Source: Acidobacteriota bacterium (GTDB lineage Bacteria > Acidobacteriota > Polarisedimenticolia > JACPZX01). Taken from it: DNA of 64,000 bases. The stretch is taken from the NCBI GenBank assembly GCA_016195325.1, contig JACPZX010000114.1, forward strand, positions 62,001 through 126,000, given 5' to 3'. Each line of letters opens with the position of its first letter. Position 1 is the stretch's first letter. This document shows, one piece after another, positions 53,020-63,788 of this stretch. The position numbers were made by a program, and so were the translations under genes. A model generated the notes under the pieces. That model saw only the letters and a program-made list of their open reading frames with translations, made no database searches and was not told the origin of the DNA.

Positions 53020-53055
53020 GCCGGGGGGCCGACCGCCCCCAAAGCCCCGTCCCGC

Positions 53056-53084
53056 TTGACTTCGCGGAGGGCGCCACGTTAACC
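53056..53084 (+). promoter_or_regulatory. Promoter of the acyl-CoA dehydrogenase-mutase operon
   Basis: TTGACT (53056-53061), a 17-base spacer and TTAACC (53079-53084), about 80 bases before the first dehydrogenase start. Confidence 0.6.
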
Positions 53085-53171
53085 TCCGGCGCCTATCCCG
53101 CTGTCCGGCCAACGCTTACGCGGGAAGGCTGAAGGCCGGCTGCCGCTCCGGCCCTTCCGGGAAGCGCCCTC

Positions 53172-54317
53172 ATGAGACTCGAGCTCGACGACGATCACAG
53201 GATGCTCCGCGAGAACCTCCGCCGGTTCGCCGAGGAGGAGATCGAGCCCCGCGCAGCCCATCACGATCGCACGCGGGAGTTCCCGTACGAGAACGTGAAG
53301 AAGTGCGCCGAGCTCGGCCTGATGGGGATGATGGTCGACGAGGCGCACGGGGGCGCCGGGATGGACGCCCTCGCGTACGTCATCGGGATCGAGGAGATCT
53401 CCCGCGTCGACGCCTCCCTGGGCGTCGTGCTCTCGGTCAACAACTCCCTCTACTCGCACCCGATCAACACCTTCGGAACTGAAGCGCAGAAGAAAGAGTA
53501 CCTGACGCCCTTCGCCCGCGGCGAGAAGATCGGCGCGTACTGCCTGACCGAGGCCAACGCCGGCTCGGACGCGGGAAGCCTGCGGACGAGCGCGACGCTC
53601 AAGGGCGACACCTGGATCCTCAACGGCGCGAAGGTCTTCGTCACGAACGGCATCGCCGCGGACGCCTGCATCGTCTACGCGAAGACCGACCCGGCGGCCC
53701 CCTCCTCGAAGGGGATCTCGGCGTTCATCGTCGAGAGGAGCTCCCCGGGCTACTCGCTCGGGAAGCCCGAGACGAAGATGGGGATCACCTCCTCCGGCTC
53801 GGTCGAGGTGGTCCTCCAGGAGTGCGAGGTCCCCGCGAAGAACCTCCTCGGCACGCGCGACCAGGGTTTCAAGATCGCGCTCCACACGCTCGACGGCGGG
53901 CGCATCGGCATCGCGGCGCAGGCGCTCGGCATCGCCCAGGGGGCGCTCGACAAGGCCGTCACGTACGCGAAGCAGCGCGTCCAGTTCGGCAAGCCGATCG
54001 CCGAGCACCAGTCGATCCAGTGGATGCTCGCCGACATGGCCACCGACGTCGACGCCGCCCGCCTCCTCGCGTACCGCGCCGCGCACGCGAAGGAGACGAA
54101 GGAGCGCTACACGCTCGAGGCCTCGATGGCGAAGCTCTTCGCCTCGGAGGCGGCGAACCGCGTTGCCTACAAGGCGGTGCAGATCTTCGGCGGCTACGGC
54201 TACATCGCCGAGTACCCCGTGGAGCGCTACTTCCGCGACGCCCGCATCACGGAGATCTACGAAGGGACCTCCGAGATCCAGCGGATGGTCATCGCCTCGC
54301 ACATCCTCAAAGGCTAG
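53172..54317 (+). CDS. Acyl-CoA dehydrogenase (paralogue 1)
   Basis: The FAD enzyme oxidises acyl-CoA to trans-2-enoyl-CoA and passes electrons to ETF. The 381-residue protein has [14 protein letters not shown] with the catalytic base Glu364, the FAD motif YCLTEANAGSDAGSLRTSA and the C-terminal [20 protein letters not shown]. These are of the short-chain type (butyryl-, isobutyryl- or isovaleryl-CoA). It opens an operon with a second dehydrogenase and the B12 mutase. Confidence 0.93.
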   Translation: MRLELDDDHRMLRENLRRFAEEEIEPRAAHHDRTREFPYENVKKCAELGLMGMMVDEAHGGAGMDALAYVIGIEEISRVDASLGVVLSVNNSLYSHPINTFGTEAQKKEYLTPFARGEKIGAYCLTEANAGSDAGSLRTSATLKGDTWILNGAKVFVTNGIAADACIVYAKTDPAAPSSKGISAFIVERSSPGYSLGKPETKMGITSSGSVEVVLQECEVPAKNLLGTRDQGFKIALHTLDGGRIGIAAQALGIAQGALDKAVTYAKQRVQFGKPIAEHQSIQWMLADMATDVDAARLLAYRAAHAKETKERYTLEASMAKLFASEAANRVAYKAVQIFGGYGYIAEYPVERYFRDARITEIYEGTSEIQRMVIASHILKG

Positions 54318-54321
54318 CCGC

Positions 54322-55470
54322 GTGGACTTCGATCTCTCCGAAGATCTGCGAATCCTCCAGAAGACGGTTCGCGACTTCGCGGCGACGGAGATCGCCCCCG
54401 TCGCCGCGACCCTCGAGCGCGAGAGCCGCTTCCCGCGCGAAATCCTCAAGAAGCTCGCCGGGATCGGCATCCTCGGGATGGTCATCCCCGAGGAGTACGG
54501 CGGGGCAGGCTTCGGGGCGATCTCCTCCTCGATCGTCCTCGAGGAGATCGCCGCGGCCTGCGCCTCGACCGCCGTCACCGTCAGCGTCCACAACACGGCG
54601 TCCGCGGGGCCGATCACGAGATTCGGCACCGCCGCCCAGAAGAAGCGGTACCTCCCGCCGATGGCGCGCGGGGACTACCTCGGCGGGTTCGCCCTGACGG
54701 AGCCCTCCGCCGGCTCGGACGCGGCGTCGATCCGCACGCGCGCCGTCCGCCGCGGGGATCGCTACATCCTGAACGGCGCGAAGTCGTGGATCACCAACGT
54801 CCACGAAGGAGGCGTCTACGTCCTGATGGCGTCCACCGATCCCGCGCGCGGCGCGCGAGGCGTCACGGCCTTCCTCGTGGAGCCGGCGTTTCCCGGCTTC
54901 GCCTTCGGGAAGGACGAGGACAAGATGGGGCTGCGCGCCTCCCTCACCGGGGAGATCGCGCTCACCGACTGCGAGGTTCCCGCGGAGAACGTCCTCGGCG
55001 AGGAGGGGATGGGCCTTCGCATCGCCCTCGCCACGCTCGACTCGGGTCGCATCGGGATCGCCGCGCAGGCGATCGGCATCGCGCGCGCGGCGTTCGAGGC
55101 GGCGTTGTCGCACGCGCGCACGCGCGAGGCGTTCGGCGGCCCGCTCGCGAAGCTCCAGGCGATCCAGAACAAGCTCGCCGACATGGCGCTCCAGATCGAC
55201 GCGGCGCGGCTGTTGACGCAGCGCGCCGCGTGGCTCGCCGAATCGGGGGCGAAGAACTTCACCCGCGAGGCCTCCGAGGCGAAGCTGTACGCCACCGAGA
55301 TGGGGAACAGGGTCTGCTACGAGGCGCTCCAGATCTTCGGCGGCTATGGTTACTCGAAGGAGTATCCGGTCGAGAGGCTCGCGCGCGACGTGCGGGTGAC
55401 GACGCTCTACGAAGGGACGTCCGAGATCCAGCGACTCGTGATCGCGAGGCAGCTCGTGGGGGCCGCCTGA
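54322..55470 (+). CDS. Acyl-CoA dehydrogenase (paralogue 2)
   Basis: The 382-residue protein is a second short-chain acyl-CoA dehydrogenase with Glu364 in [30 protein letters not shown] and [20 protein letters not shown]. It is clearly paralogous to its upstream neighbour; the different substrate-pocket residues suggest a different acyl chain. The start is a GTG at 54322, four bases after the previous stop. Longer frame extensions lie inside the first dehydrogenase gene. Confidence 0.93.
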   Translation: MDFDLSEDLRILQKTVRDFAATEIAPVAATLERESRFPREILKKLAGIGILGMVIPEEYGGAGFGAISSSIVLEEIAAACASTAVTVSVHNTASAGPITRFGTAAQKKRYLPPMARGDYLGGFALTEPSAGSDAASIRTRAVRRGDRYILNGAKSWITNVHEGGVYVLMASTDPARGARGVTAFLVEPAFPGFAFGKDEDKMGLRASLTGEIALTDCEVPAENVLGEEGMGLRIALATLDSGRIGIAAQAIGIARAAFEAALSHARTREAFGGPLAKLQAIQNKLADMALQIDAARLLTQRAAWLAESGAKNFTREASEAKLYATEMGNRVCYEALQIFGGYGYSKEYPVERLARDVRVTTLYEGTSEIQRLVIARQLVGAA

Positions 55471-55502
55471 CCGGCGCGCCGAAGACGGAAGGGCGGGGGA
55501 CG

Positions 55503-57170
<1,668 letters not shown>

Positions 57171-57187
57171 CAGGGGGGACAGGCGCG

Positions 57188-57607
57188 ATGGCTGAGAAGA
57201 TTCTGAGGCTGCTCGTCGGCAAGGTCGGCCTCGACGGGCACGACCGCGGGGCGAAGATCGTCGCCCGCGCCCTGCGCGACGCCGGATGCGAGGTGATCTA
57301 CACCGGCCTTCACCAGACGCCGGAGATGGTCGTGAACACGGCGATCCAGGAGGACGTGGACGCGATCTGCCTGAGCATCCTCTCGGGCGCCCACAACACG
57401 CTGCTCCCGAAGGTCCTGAGGCTCCTCAAGGATCGAGGGGCGGCGGACATTCCCCTGCTCGCCGGGGGGATCATCCCCGACGAGGACATCCGGACCCTCA
57501 AGGCGACGGGGGTGCTCGAGGTCTTCACCCCGGGCGCCTCGACGCGGGACATCGTCGATTACGTCCGGGGCCACGTCCGGGGCCGCCGCGGCGCCGTCGG
57601 CGCGTGA
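57188..57607 (+). CDS. icmB: B12-binding small subunit of the acyl-CoA mutase
   Basis: The 139-residue domain carries the cobalamin motif GLDGHDRGAKIVARAL (DxHxxG with the Co-binding His), plus SILSGAHN and AGGIIPDEDI, which complete the base-off B12 fold. It pairs with the large subunit just upstream, as in heteromeric isobutyryl-CoA mutase. No MeaB-type GTPase is seen in the window. Its stop overlaps the next start (GTGA). Confidence 0.93.
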   Translation: MAEKILRLLVGKVGLDGHDRGAKIVARALRDAGCEVIYTGLHQTPEMVVNTAIQEDVDAICLSILSGAHNTLLPKVLRLLKDRGAADIPLLAGGIIPDEDIRTLKATGVLEVFTPGASTRDIVDYVRGHVRGRRGAVGA

Positions 57608-58011
57608 GCGGGAGCGAAGAGGCGGCGGACGCCCTCAGGGTCCTCACCTTCGAAGCCGGCGGGAGCCTCTTCGCGGTCGGCGTTCACGAGGTCGCCGCGG
57701 TCGCCGCCGCCGTCGGGCCGCCTCCCCCCGGGACGAGCGTGGTCGACGTCGTCGGGATCCTCGGCCGCGCGGGGGCGCCCGGACCGAGGGGGTGCCTGAT
57801 CCATCTGAGGAGCGAAGGGGCGGCGCCGCCCGTCGCCCTGACGGCGTCGCGCGCCCGCGAGGTGATCCATCTGAAGCGGGAGGGGGTGCTCCCGCTTCCC
57901 GGGTTTCTCTTCCAGGGGGCGAACCCGTACCTCGGGGTGGTCGCGCACGAGGGGATGGCGCTCTTCCTCCTGGCGGGGGCGGAGAGCCTCCTGAGAGCGA
58001 CATCGCGATGA
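57604..58011 (+). CDS. CheW-like domain protein 1
   Basis: The 135-residue protein resembles a degenerate CheW domain: VLTFEAGGSLFAVGVHEVAAV, GILGRAGAPGPRGCLIHL and the C-terminal MALFLLAGAESLL. Compared with CheW the central loop is short. It couples by GTGA to the mutase subunit gene and by ATGA to a second CheW-like gene. An adaptor role is inferred; no chemoreceptor or CheA is nearby. Confidence 0.65.
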   Translation: MSGSEEAADALRVLTFEAGGSLFAVGVHEVAAVAAAVGPPPPGTSVVDVVGILGRAGAPGPRGCLIHLRSEGAAPPVALTASRAREVIHLKREGVLPLPGFLFQGANPYLGVVAHEGMALFLLAGAESLLRATSR

Positions 58012-58505
58012 GCCGCTCGCCGCACATCGGTTTCACGATCGGGGGGAGCCTCCTCGCCGTCGAGGCGACGCGCGTCCTCGCCGTCGCCGAGGCGGCCGAC
58101 ATCATCCCCGTCCCCTTCGCCCGCGCCTGCTTCCCCGGCGTGCTGCTCCGCCGCGGCCGGCTCGTTCCGATCGTGGACCTCGCGACGGTCCCGAGCCTCT
58201 GGAACGCCGTGCCGGGGACCGGCGGGGACCAGGTGCTCGTCCTCGCGGCGGGCGAGATCGAGGCGGGGCTCCTCGTGCGGCAGGTCGAGACGCTGACCTC
58301 GGCCCCGGGCGACGCGGAGTCCGGCGCGGCGGCTGCGCCTTCCGAGGTGAGAGAGGCTATCCTGTGGGGCGCGCTCCGGGCGCGGGGACGCGACTTCGGA
58401 CTGCTCAAGGTCAACACGGCTCTGGCGGCGGCGGGAGTCCCGGCGCCTCCGGAACCTCAAGGAGGATCGAGAGTCGATGGCCAAGAAGATCCTGCTGGCG
58501 GATGA
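58008..58505 (+). CDS. CheW-like domain protein 2
   Basis: The 165-residue protein shows the CheW order more clearly: IGFTIGGSLLAVEATRVLAV, PVPFARACFPGVLLRRGRLV and PIVDLATV, then VLVLAAGEIEAGLLVRQVET. The C-terminus is Pro/Gly-rich and overlaps the response-regulator gene by 29 bases. It probably forms a pair with the preceding protein. Confidence 0.72.
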   Translation: MSRSPHIGFTIGGSLLAVEATRVLAVAEAADIIPVPFARACFPGVLLRRGRLVPIVDLATVPSLWNAVPGTGGDQVLVLAAGEIEAGLLVRQVETLTSAPGDAESGAAAAPSEVREAILWGALRARGRDFGLLKVNTALAAAGVPAPPEPQGGSRVDGQEDPAGG

Positions 58506-59466
58506 CAGCATCACCATCCAGAAAGTCGTGGAGCTCACCTTCTCGGAGGGCGACTACGAGGTCCACTGCGTGGGCAACGGCGCCCTGGCGATCCGGAAGA
58601 TCGACGAGATCGTTCCCGACATCGCCCTCGTCGACGTGATGATGCCGCAGCGCAACGGCTACGACGTCTGCTCGCACGTGAAGCAGGATCCGCGTCTCGC
58701 GTGGATACCGGTCCTCCTGCTCACCGGAACCTTCGAGCCCTTCGATCCGCGGCGCGCCGAGGCCTCGGGCGCCGACGGGCACATCACGAAGCCGTTCGAG
58801 TCGAGGGCGCTCGTCGCGCAGGTGGAGGACCTCCTTTCGGCCCACCCGCGCCCGCGCGCGGCGGGAGAGCCCGAGCCGCGGCCCATCGCTCCATCGGCCC
58901 CTCCCGAGAGCTCGGAGATTGTGAACGCGGGCCAGATCTTCGCCGCGGCGCGGGGAACCGACACGGGATCGCGCCCGGCTCCGCCTCCCCCTCCGGAAAG
59001 CCCGGGGATGGCCTCGCCGGCCACCGTCCGCATCGACAGCCGCACCTTCTTCCCGCATCTCGCGGCCGGGGGAGCGGGCGAACGCGTCGTCGAGACCCCG
59101 GCGGCCGGAGCGACGACGTCCCTTGGCCCCTTCGATCTGGGCGCCGACGAGGCGGAGACCGATCCGACCCAGCCCTTCCGCGCCGTCGCCGGCCCCCCTC
59201 CGGCCTCCTCGAAGTCCGAGCCGCGCGCTCCCGGAAAGACGCCGGCCCTTCCGCGCGCCGTGGAGTCGACCCCCGCGCCGCCGCCTGCCGCACGCGGGGT
59301 GGACGACGCGGCCGCGCGCGACGCGGTCCGCGAGGCCGCCGAGCGGATCCTGCGCGAGGTCGCATGGGAGATCCTGCCCGAGATCGCCGAGCGCCTCGTA
59401 AAGGAGCGGATCCGTCAGCTCGAGAGCGAGGCCGAGTCCGGCGCCCCCGCGCCGCAGATTCACTGA
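58477..59466 (+). CDS. Response regulator with long Pro/Ala linker and conserved C-terminal helix
   Basis: The 329-residue protein has an N-terminal receiver (ADD at 8-10, phospho-acceptor Asp53 in ALVDVMMP, Thr in LLTG, Lys in ITKPFE), a linker of about 150 residues rich in Pro, Ala and Glu, and a C-terminal amphipathic helix EVAWEILPEIAERLVKERI. That helix recurs in response regulators of gliding or social bacteria, where it acts in protein localisation; this link is from memory of the family and not proven. There is no DNA-binding domain. With the two CheW-like genes it forms a small signalling unit. Confidence 0.85.
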   Translation: MAKKILLADDSITIQKVVELTFSEGDYEVHCVGNGALAIRKIDEIVPDIALVDVMMPQRNGYDVCSHVKQDPRLAWIPVLLLTGTFEPFDPRRAEASGADGHITKPFESRALVAQVEDLLSAHPRPRAAGEPEPRPIAPSAPPESSEIVNAGQIFAAARGTDTGSRPAPPPPPESPGMASPATVRIDSRTFFPHLAAGGAGERVVETPAAGATTSLGPFDLGADEAETDPTQPFRAVAGPPPASSKSEPRAPGKTPALPRAVESTPAPPPAARGVDDAAARDAVREAAERILREVAWEILPEIAERLVKERIRQLESEAESGAPAPQIH

Positions 59467-59483
59467 TCCGGGCCGTCGCCCCG

Positions 59484-62102
59484 ATGGAAAAGTCCTTCGA
59501 GCCCCGAACGTTCGAGTCGAAGTGGACCCGCTTCTGGGCGGAAGCCGAGGTCTTCACGGCGCGACCTCGCCCCGGCGCCGAGTCGTTCTGCGTCGTCATC
59601 CCGCCGCCGAACATCACCGGCCGGCTCCACTACGGCCACGGGCTCAACAACACCCTCATCGACGTCCTGACGCGCTGGCACCGCATGCGCGGCCACGACG
59701 CGCTGTACCTCCCCGGCACCGATCACGCGAGCATCGGCACGCACGTCATGATCGAGCGGGCCCTCGAGAAAGAGGGGATCACGCGCCAGGACCTGGGCCG
59801 CGAGAAGTTCCTCGAGCGGGCGTGGGCGTGGAACCGCGAGTACGGCGGCGCGATTCGCGATCAGCTCCGGGCTCTCGGCACGTCGTGCGACTGGAGCCGC
59901 GAGCGCTTCACGATGGACCCGGGGCTCTCGCGCGCGGTCCGCGAGGTCTTCGTGAGGCTCTACGAGGAGGGGCTGATCTACCGCGAGAACTACATGATCA
60001 ACTGGTGCCCGCGATGCCGGACCGCCGTGTCGGATCTCGAGGTCGTGCACCGGGAGACCGCGAGCACGCTGTGGACGGTGCGCTATCCCCTCGAAGGGGG
60101 CGGCGAGATCCAGGTCGCGACGACCCGGCCCGAGACGATTCTCGGTGACGTCGCGGTCGCCGTGAACTCCGACGACCCCCGCTACGCCTCCCACGTCGGG
60201 AGGACGGCCATCCTCCCCGTGATCTCCCGCCGCATCCCGATCCTAGCCGACGCCATGGTCGATCCCGCCTTCGGCACCGGCGCCGTGAAGATCACCCCCG
60301 CGCACGACCCGGCGGACTTCGAGGTGGGGCGCCGCCACTCTCTCCAGCCGATCCGCGTGATGGACGAGAGCGCGCGGATGACCGATGCGGCCGGAGAGTA
60401 CAGGGGCCTCGACCGGTTCGAGTGCCGCAAGCGCCTCCTCGCGCGCCTCCGCGACGACGGCCTGCTCGTCGGCGCGCGCGATCACGTCAGCCAGATCGGT
60501 TACTGCGATCGATGCGACACGATCGTCGAGCCGTCGATCTCGCTCCAGTGGTTCGTGAAGGTGGCCCCCCTCGCCGCGCCGGCCATCGCCGCCGTGGAGG
60601 AGGGGCGCATCGAGATCGTCCCGGCCCTCTGGACGAAGACGTACCGCGAGTGGATGTCGAACATCCACGACTGGTGCATCAGCCGGCAGCTCTGGTGGGG
60701 ACACCGCATCCCGGCGTGGTACTGCGAGCGCTGCCCGCACATCACCGTGGCCCGGGAGGACCCGACGACCTGCGGGGGGTGCGGCGGGACGGGGCTGACG
60801 CAGGACCCCGACATCCTCGACACCTGGTTCTCCTCGGCCCTCTGGCCCTTCTCGACGCTCGGATGGCCCGACGCGACCGCCGACCTCGCGCGGTACTACC
60901 CGACGTCGGTCCTCATCACCGGCTACGACATCATCTTCTTCTGGGTCGCGAAGATGATCATGATGGGGCTCAAGTTCATGGGGGAGGTCCCCTTCCGGCA
61001 GGTCTTCTTCAACGGGCTCGTGCGCGACGCGCAGGGGCGGAAGATGAGCAAGACGAAGGGGAACAGCGTCGACTTCCTCGACCTTATCGCCGAGCACGGG
61101 GCCGATCCGGTGCGCTTCACCTTCACCGCGCTTTCCGTTCCGGGGGCCGACATCCCCCTCGCGAACGAGAGGCTCCTCGGCTACCGCGCGTTCTGCAACA
61201 AGATCTGGAACGCGGTCCGCTTCGCGAAGATCCACATCCCGGAAGGGGGAGCGCCGCCGCCGCTCCCGCAGGACGGAGAGCTCAGCCTCGCCGATCGATG
61301 GATCCTCAGCGCGCTCGACCGCGCGACGGAGAGCGCGAACCGCGCCCTCGCCCAGTTCCGCTTCGACGAGGCCGCCTCGTCGCTGTACCGGTTCGCGTGG
61401 CACGAGTTCTGCGACTGGTACCTCGAGATGTCCAAGGCGGCCCTCTCGTCGGAGAGGCCCGAGGCGGCGCGGGCGGTCCTCGCGCACGTCCTCGACGCCC
61501 TCCTGAAGCTCCTGCACCCGATCATCCCCTTCGTCACGGAGGAGCTCTGGGAGCAGATCCCGCACGAGGGGGAGTGCCTCGCGACGAGCGCGTACCCGCT
61601 GGCGGTCCCGGGGCGGCGCGACGCCGAGGCGGAGCGGTGCGTCGCCTTCCTCATCGAGACGGCCACGGCGATCCGGAACGCCCGGGCCGCCGCCGCCGTG
61701 AAGCCCTCGGCGCGCGTCGCCTGCGTCATCGTGGCCCCCTCTGCGACCCGGGAAGATCTCGTCGAGCCGACGCGCGCGTATCTCATGACGCTCGCGCGCC
61801 TCTCCTCGCTCGACGTCGTCGCGGAGAGACCGGCCGGCGGCACGCCGTCGGCGATCGTGGGGGACGCGGAGATCCACGTGCACGCGGAGACACCGGCCTC
61901 GAAGGGAGCGGACCGCGCCCGCCTCGAGCGAGAGCTCCAGCTTCTCACCGGCGAGGCCGCGCCCTGGGCCGCGAAGCTCGGGAACGCCCAGTTCGTCGAG
62001 AGGGCGCGCCCCGAGGTGGTCGAGAAGGCGCGGCGGGTCCACCGCGAGATCACGGAGAAGATCGAGCGCATCCGGCAGAACCTCGCGGGCGAAGGCGCCT
62101 GA
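59484..62102 (+). CDS. valS: Valyl-tRNA synthetase
   Basis: The 872-residue class I synthetase has the HIGH motif HYGH in PPPNITGRLHYGHG, DHASIGTHV, the zinc-type pairs CPRC, CDRC and CERC...CGGC, the editing domain and KMSKT in GRKMSKTKGNSV (KMSKS is more common). The C-terminal coiled coil (DRARLERELQLLTGE to KIERIRQNL) is the ValRS arm. ATG 59484 is the natural start; longer frame extensions run inside the regulator gene. Confidence 0.96.
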   Translation: MEKSFEPRTFESKWTRFWAEAEVFTARPRPGAESFCVVIPPPNITGRLHYGHGLNNTLIDVLTRWHRMRGHDALYLPGTDHASIGTHVMIERALEKEGITRQDLGREKFLERAWAWNREYGGAIRDQLRALGTSCDWSRERFTMDPGLSRAVREVFVRLYEEGLIYRENYMINWCPRCRTAVSDLEVVHRETASTLWTVRYPLEGGGEIQVATTRPETILGDVAVAVNSDDPRYASHVGRTAILPVISRRIPILADAMVDPAFGTGAVKITPAHDPADFEVGRRHSLQPIRVMDESARMTDAAGEYRGLDRFECRKRLLARLRDDGLLVGARDHVSQIGYCDRCDTIVEPSISLQWFVKVAPLAAPAIAAVEEGRIEIVPALWTKTYREWMSNIHDWCISRQLWWGHRIPAWYCERCPHITVAREDPTTCGGCGGTGLTQDPDILDTWFSSALWPFSTLGWPDATADLARYYPTSVLITGYDIIFFWVAKMIMMGLKFMGEVPFRQVFFNGLVRDAQGRKMSKTKGNSVDFLDLIAEHGADPVRFTFTALSVPGADIPLANERLLGYRAFCNKIWNAVRFAKIHIPEGGAPPPLPQDGELSLADRWILSALDRATESANRALAQFRFDEAASSLYRFAWHEFCDWYLEMSKAALSSERPEAARAVLAHVLDALLKLLHPIIPFVTEELWEQIPHEGECLATSAYPLAVPGRRDAEAERCVAFLIETATAIRNARAAAAVKPSARVACVIVAPSATREDLVEPTRAYLMTLARLSSLDVVAERPAGGTPSAIVGDAEIHVHAETPASKGADRARLERELQLLTGEAAPWAAKLGNAQFVERARPEVVEKARRVHREITEKIERIRQNLAGEGA

Positions 62103-62106
62103 CGCG

Positions 62107-62955
62107 ATGGAGCCGGTCCCCCGACATCTTCTCGCGCGCCACGTCGCGGAGGCGCTGCTCGAGGACGTCGGCCCCGGCGACGTCACGACGGAGTCGATCG
62201 TCCCCGAAGGCCTCCGCGCGCTCGGGGAGATCCGGTTCCGGGGGGGCGCGGTCGTGGCGGGGGTCGAGGCGGCCGCGATGGTCTTCCGCGCGCTCGACGC
62301 GACGTGCCGGATCACCCGCCACGCGCCGGATGGAACCCGCGTGACCGCCCGAGGGCTCATCCTGTCCGTCGAGGGGCCGGCGCGCGCCATCCTCACGGGC
62401 GAGCGGGCGGCGCTCAACTTCCTCGGCCGCCTCAGCGGCATCGCGACGCTGACGGCCGCCTTCGTCGAGCGCGCCGCAGGGCGCGCCGCGATCGCGGACA
62501 CCCGGAAGACGACGCCGGGGTTCCGGCTCCTCGAGAAGCACGCGGTCGCCGCGGGCGGAGGGACGAACCACCGCTCGGGCTTGTGGGATGCCATCCTCAT
62601 AAAGGACAATCACGTCGATCTCGCGGCGGGGGTCGCCGCGGCGATCGCGGCGGCGCGGAGGGGGACGGCCGGGGCGCGCCCGATCGAGATCGAGGTCCGG
62701 AGCCTCGAGGAGGTGGACCAGGCTCTCGCGGCCGGGGCCGACGCCCTGCTCCTCGACAACTTCGAGGCGCCGGCGCTCGAGGAGGCGGTGGCCCGGGCGC
62801 GGGGCCGGGCGTTCCTCGAAGTCTCGGGGGGCGTCACGCTTGCGAACGTCGCTGCGATCGCGGAGCTCGGAGTGGACAGGATCTCGATAGGGGCGCTCAC
62901 CCATTCGGCCTCCGCGGCCGACCTGACGATGAGGATCTCGAGGATGACGACGTGA
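62107..62955 (+). CDS. nadC: Nicotinate-nucleotide pyrophosphorylase (quinolinate PRTase)
   Basis: NadC makes nicotinate mononucleotide from quinolinate and PRPP in de novo NAD synthesis. The 282-residue protein has LEDVGPGDVTTESI, LNFLGRLSGIATLTA, ADTRKTTPGFRLLEKHAV and HRSGLWDAILIKDNH, all family signatures. nadA and nadB are not in the window. It is coupled to birA (GTGA). Confidence 0.95.
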   Translation: MEPVPRHLLARHVAEALLEDVGPGDVTTESIVPEGLRALGEIRFRGGAVVAGVEAAAMVFRALDATCRITRHAPDGTRVTARGLILSVEGPARAILTGERAALNFLGRLSGIATLTAAFVERAAGRAAIADTRKTTPGFRLLEKHAVAAGGGTNHRSGLWDAILIKDNHVDLAAGVAAAIAAARRGTAGARPIEIEVRSLEEVDQALAAGADALLLDNFEAPALEEAVARARGRAFLEVSGGVTLANVAAIAELGVDRISIGALTHSASAADLTMRISRMTT

Positions 62956-63788
62956 GCGGCGAGGAGAAGGACTCGCGCATCGACAAGGCGGTCCTGCGCA
63001 AGGCGCTCGGCGATCGCCTGATGGGATCCCGCTTCCTCTACTTCCTGACGCTCACCTCGACGAACGAGCACGCTCGCGAGCTCGCGGAGGACGGCTGGCC
63101 CGAGGGGACCGTCGTCCTCTCCGAGGAGCAGACGGCCGGGAAGGGGCGGGCCGGGCGCTCGTGGCATTCGGCCCCCGGGCTCGGGCTCCACGTCTCCGTC
63201 ATCCTCAAGCCCGCGCTCCCGCCCGAGAAGATCCCCCTCATGACGCTGATGGCGGCGGTCGCCACGGCGCGGGCGCTCCGCGACGGCGGATGGGACGCCT
63301 CGATCAAGTGGCCCAACGACATCATGCTCGGCGGCCGCAAGATCGGCGGCATCCTCGCCGACGCGCGGCTGAGGCCCGGCGCCCCCGCCGACGTCGTGCT
63401 GGGCCTCGGGTTGAACGTCAACCACCTCGAGGCCGATTTCCCCGCGGAGCTCCTCCCGCGCGCCGGATCCATCCGCATGCAGACGGGCGTCGTCTCGGAC
63501 CGGACCGCGATCCTCACCGCGGTCCTCCTGAAGCTCGAGGAGGCCTACCGGGCTCTGAAGGAGGGGGGCGCCGCGGGGGACGCGAAGCTGATCGAGGCCT
63601 TCTCGGCCCTCTCCCCGATGTCGCGCGGCCGATCCGTGACGGTCGCCGGTGAAGGGGAGCCTTTTTCCGGCGAGACGGCCGGAGTGGCCGCGAGCGGCGC
63701 GCTGCGCGTCGTGACCTCCTCCGGGGTCCGCGAGATCCACGTCGGAGACGTCTCCGTCGGCGAGTCGGACGATGCTCCTCGCCGCTGA
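62952..63788 (+). CDS. birA: Biotin-[acetyl-CoA-carboxylase] ligase, no DNA-binding domain
   Basis: BirA attaches biotin to the BCCP subunit of acetyl-CoA carboxylase. The 278-residue protein has the biotinoyl-AMP loop AGKGRAGRSWHS and SIKWPNDIML, KIGGILAD, then a C-terminal SH3-like domain. There is no winged helix, so it is monofunctional and not a bio repressor. It fits with accA and the fatty-acid genes in this window. It overlaps coaX by 17 bases. Confidence 0.93.
   Translation: MSGEEKDSRIDKAVLRKALGDRLMGSRFLYFLTLTSTNEHARELAEDGWPEGTVVLSEEQTAGKGRAGRSWHSAPGLGLHVSVILKPALPPEKIPLMTLMAAVATARALRDGGWDASIKWPNDIMLGGRKIGGILADARLRPGAPADVVLGLGLNVNHLEADFPAELLPRAGSIRMQTGVVSDRTAILTAVLLKLEEAYRALKEGGAAGDAKLIEAFSALSPMSRGRSVTVAGEGEPFSGETAGVAASGALRVVTSSGVREIHVGDVSVGESDDAPRR

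Noticed and set aside
53020-53050. GC inverted repeat after hpf as an intrinsic terminator
   Set aside because: No run of T follows; it may still affect RNA ends but cannot be called a terminator.
58701-59483. An N-terminal extension of valS into the response-regulator gene
   Set aside because: The extension is Arg/Pro-rich shadow sequence; ValRS proteins begin at the ATG 59484 position.
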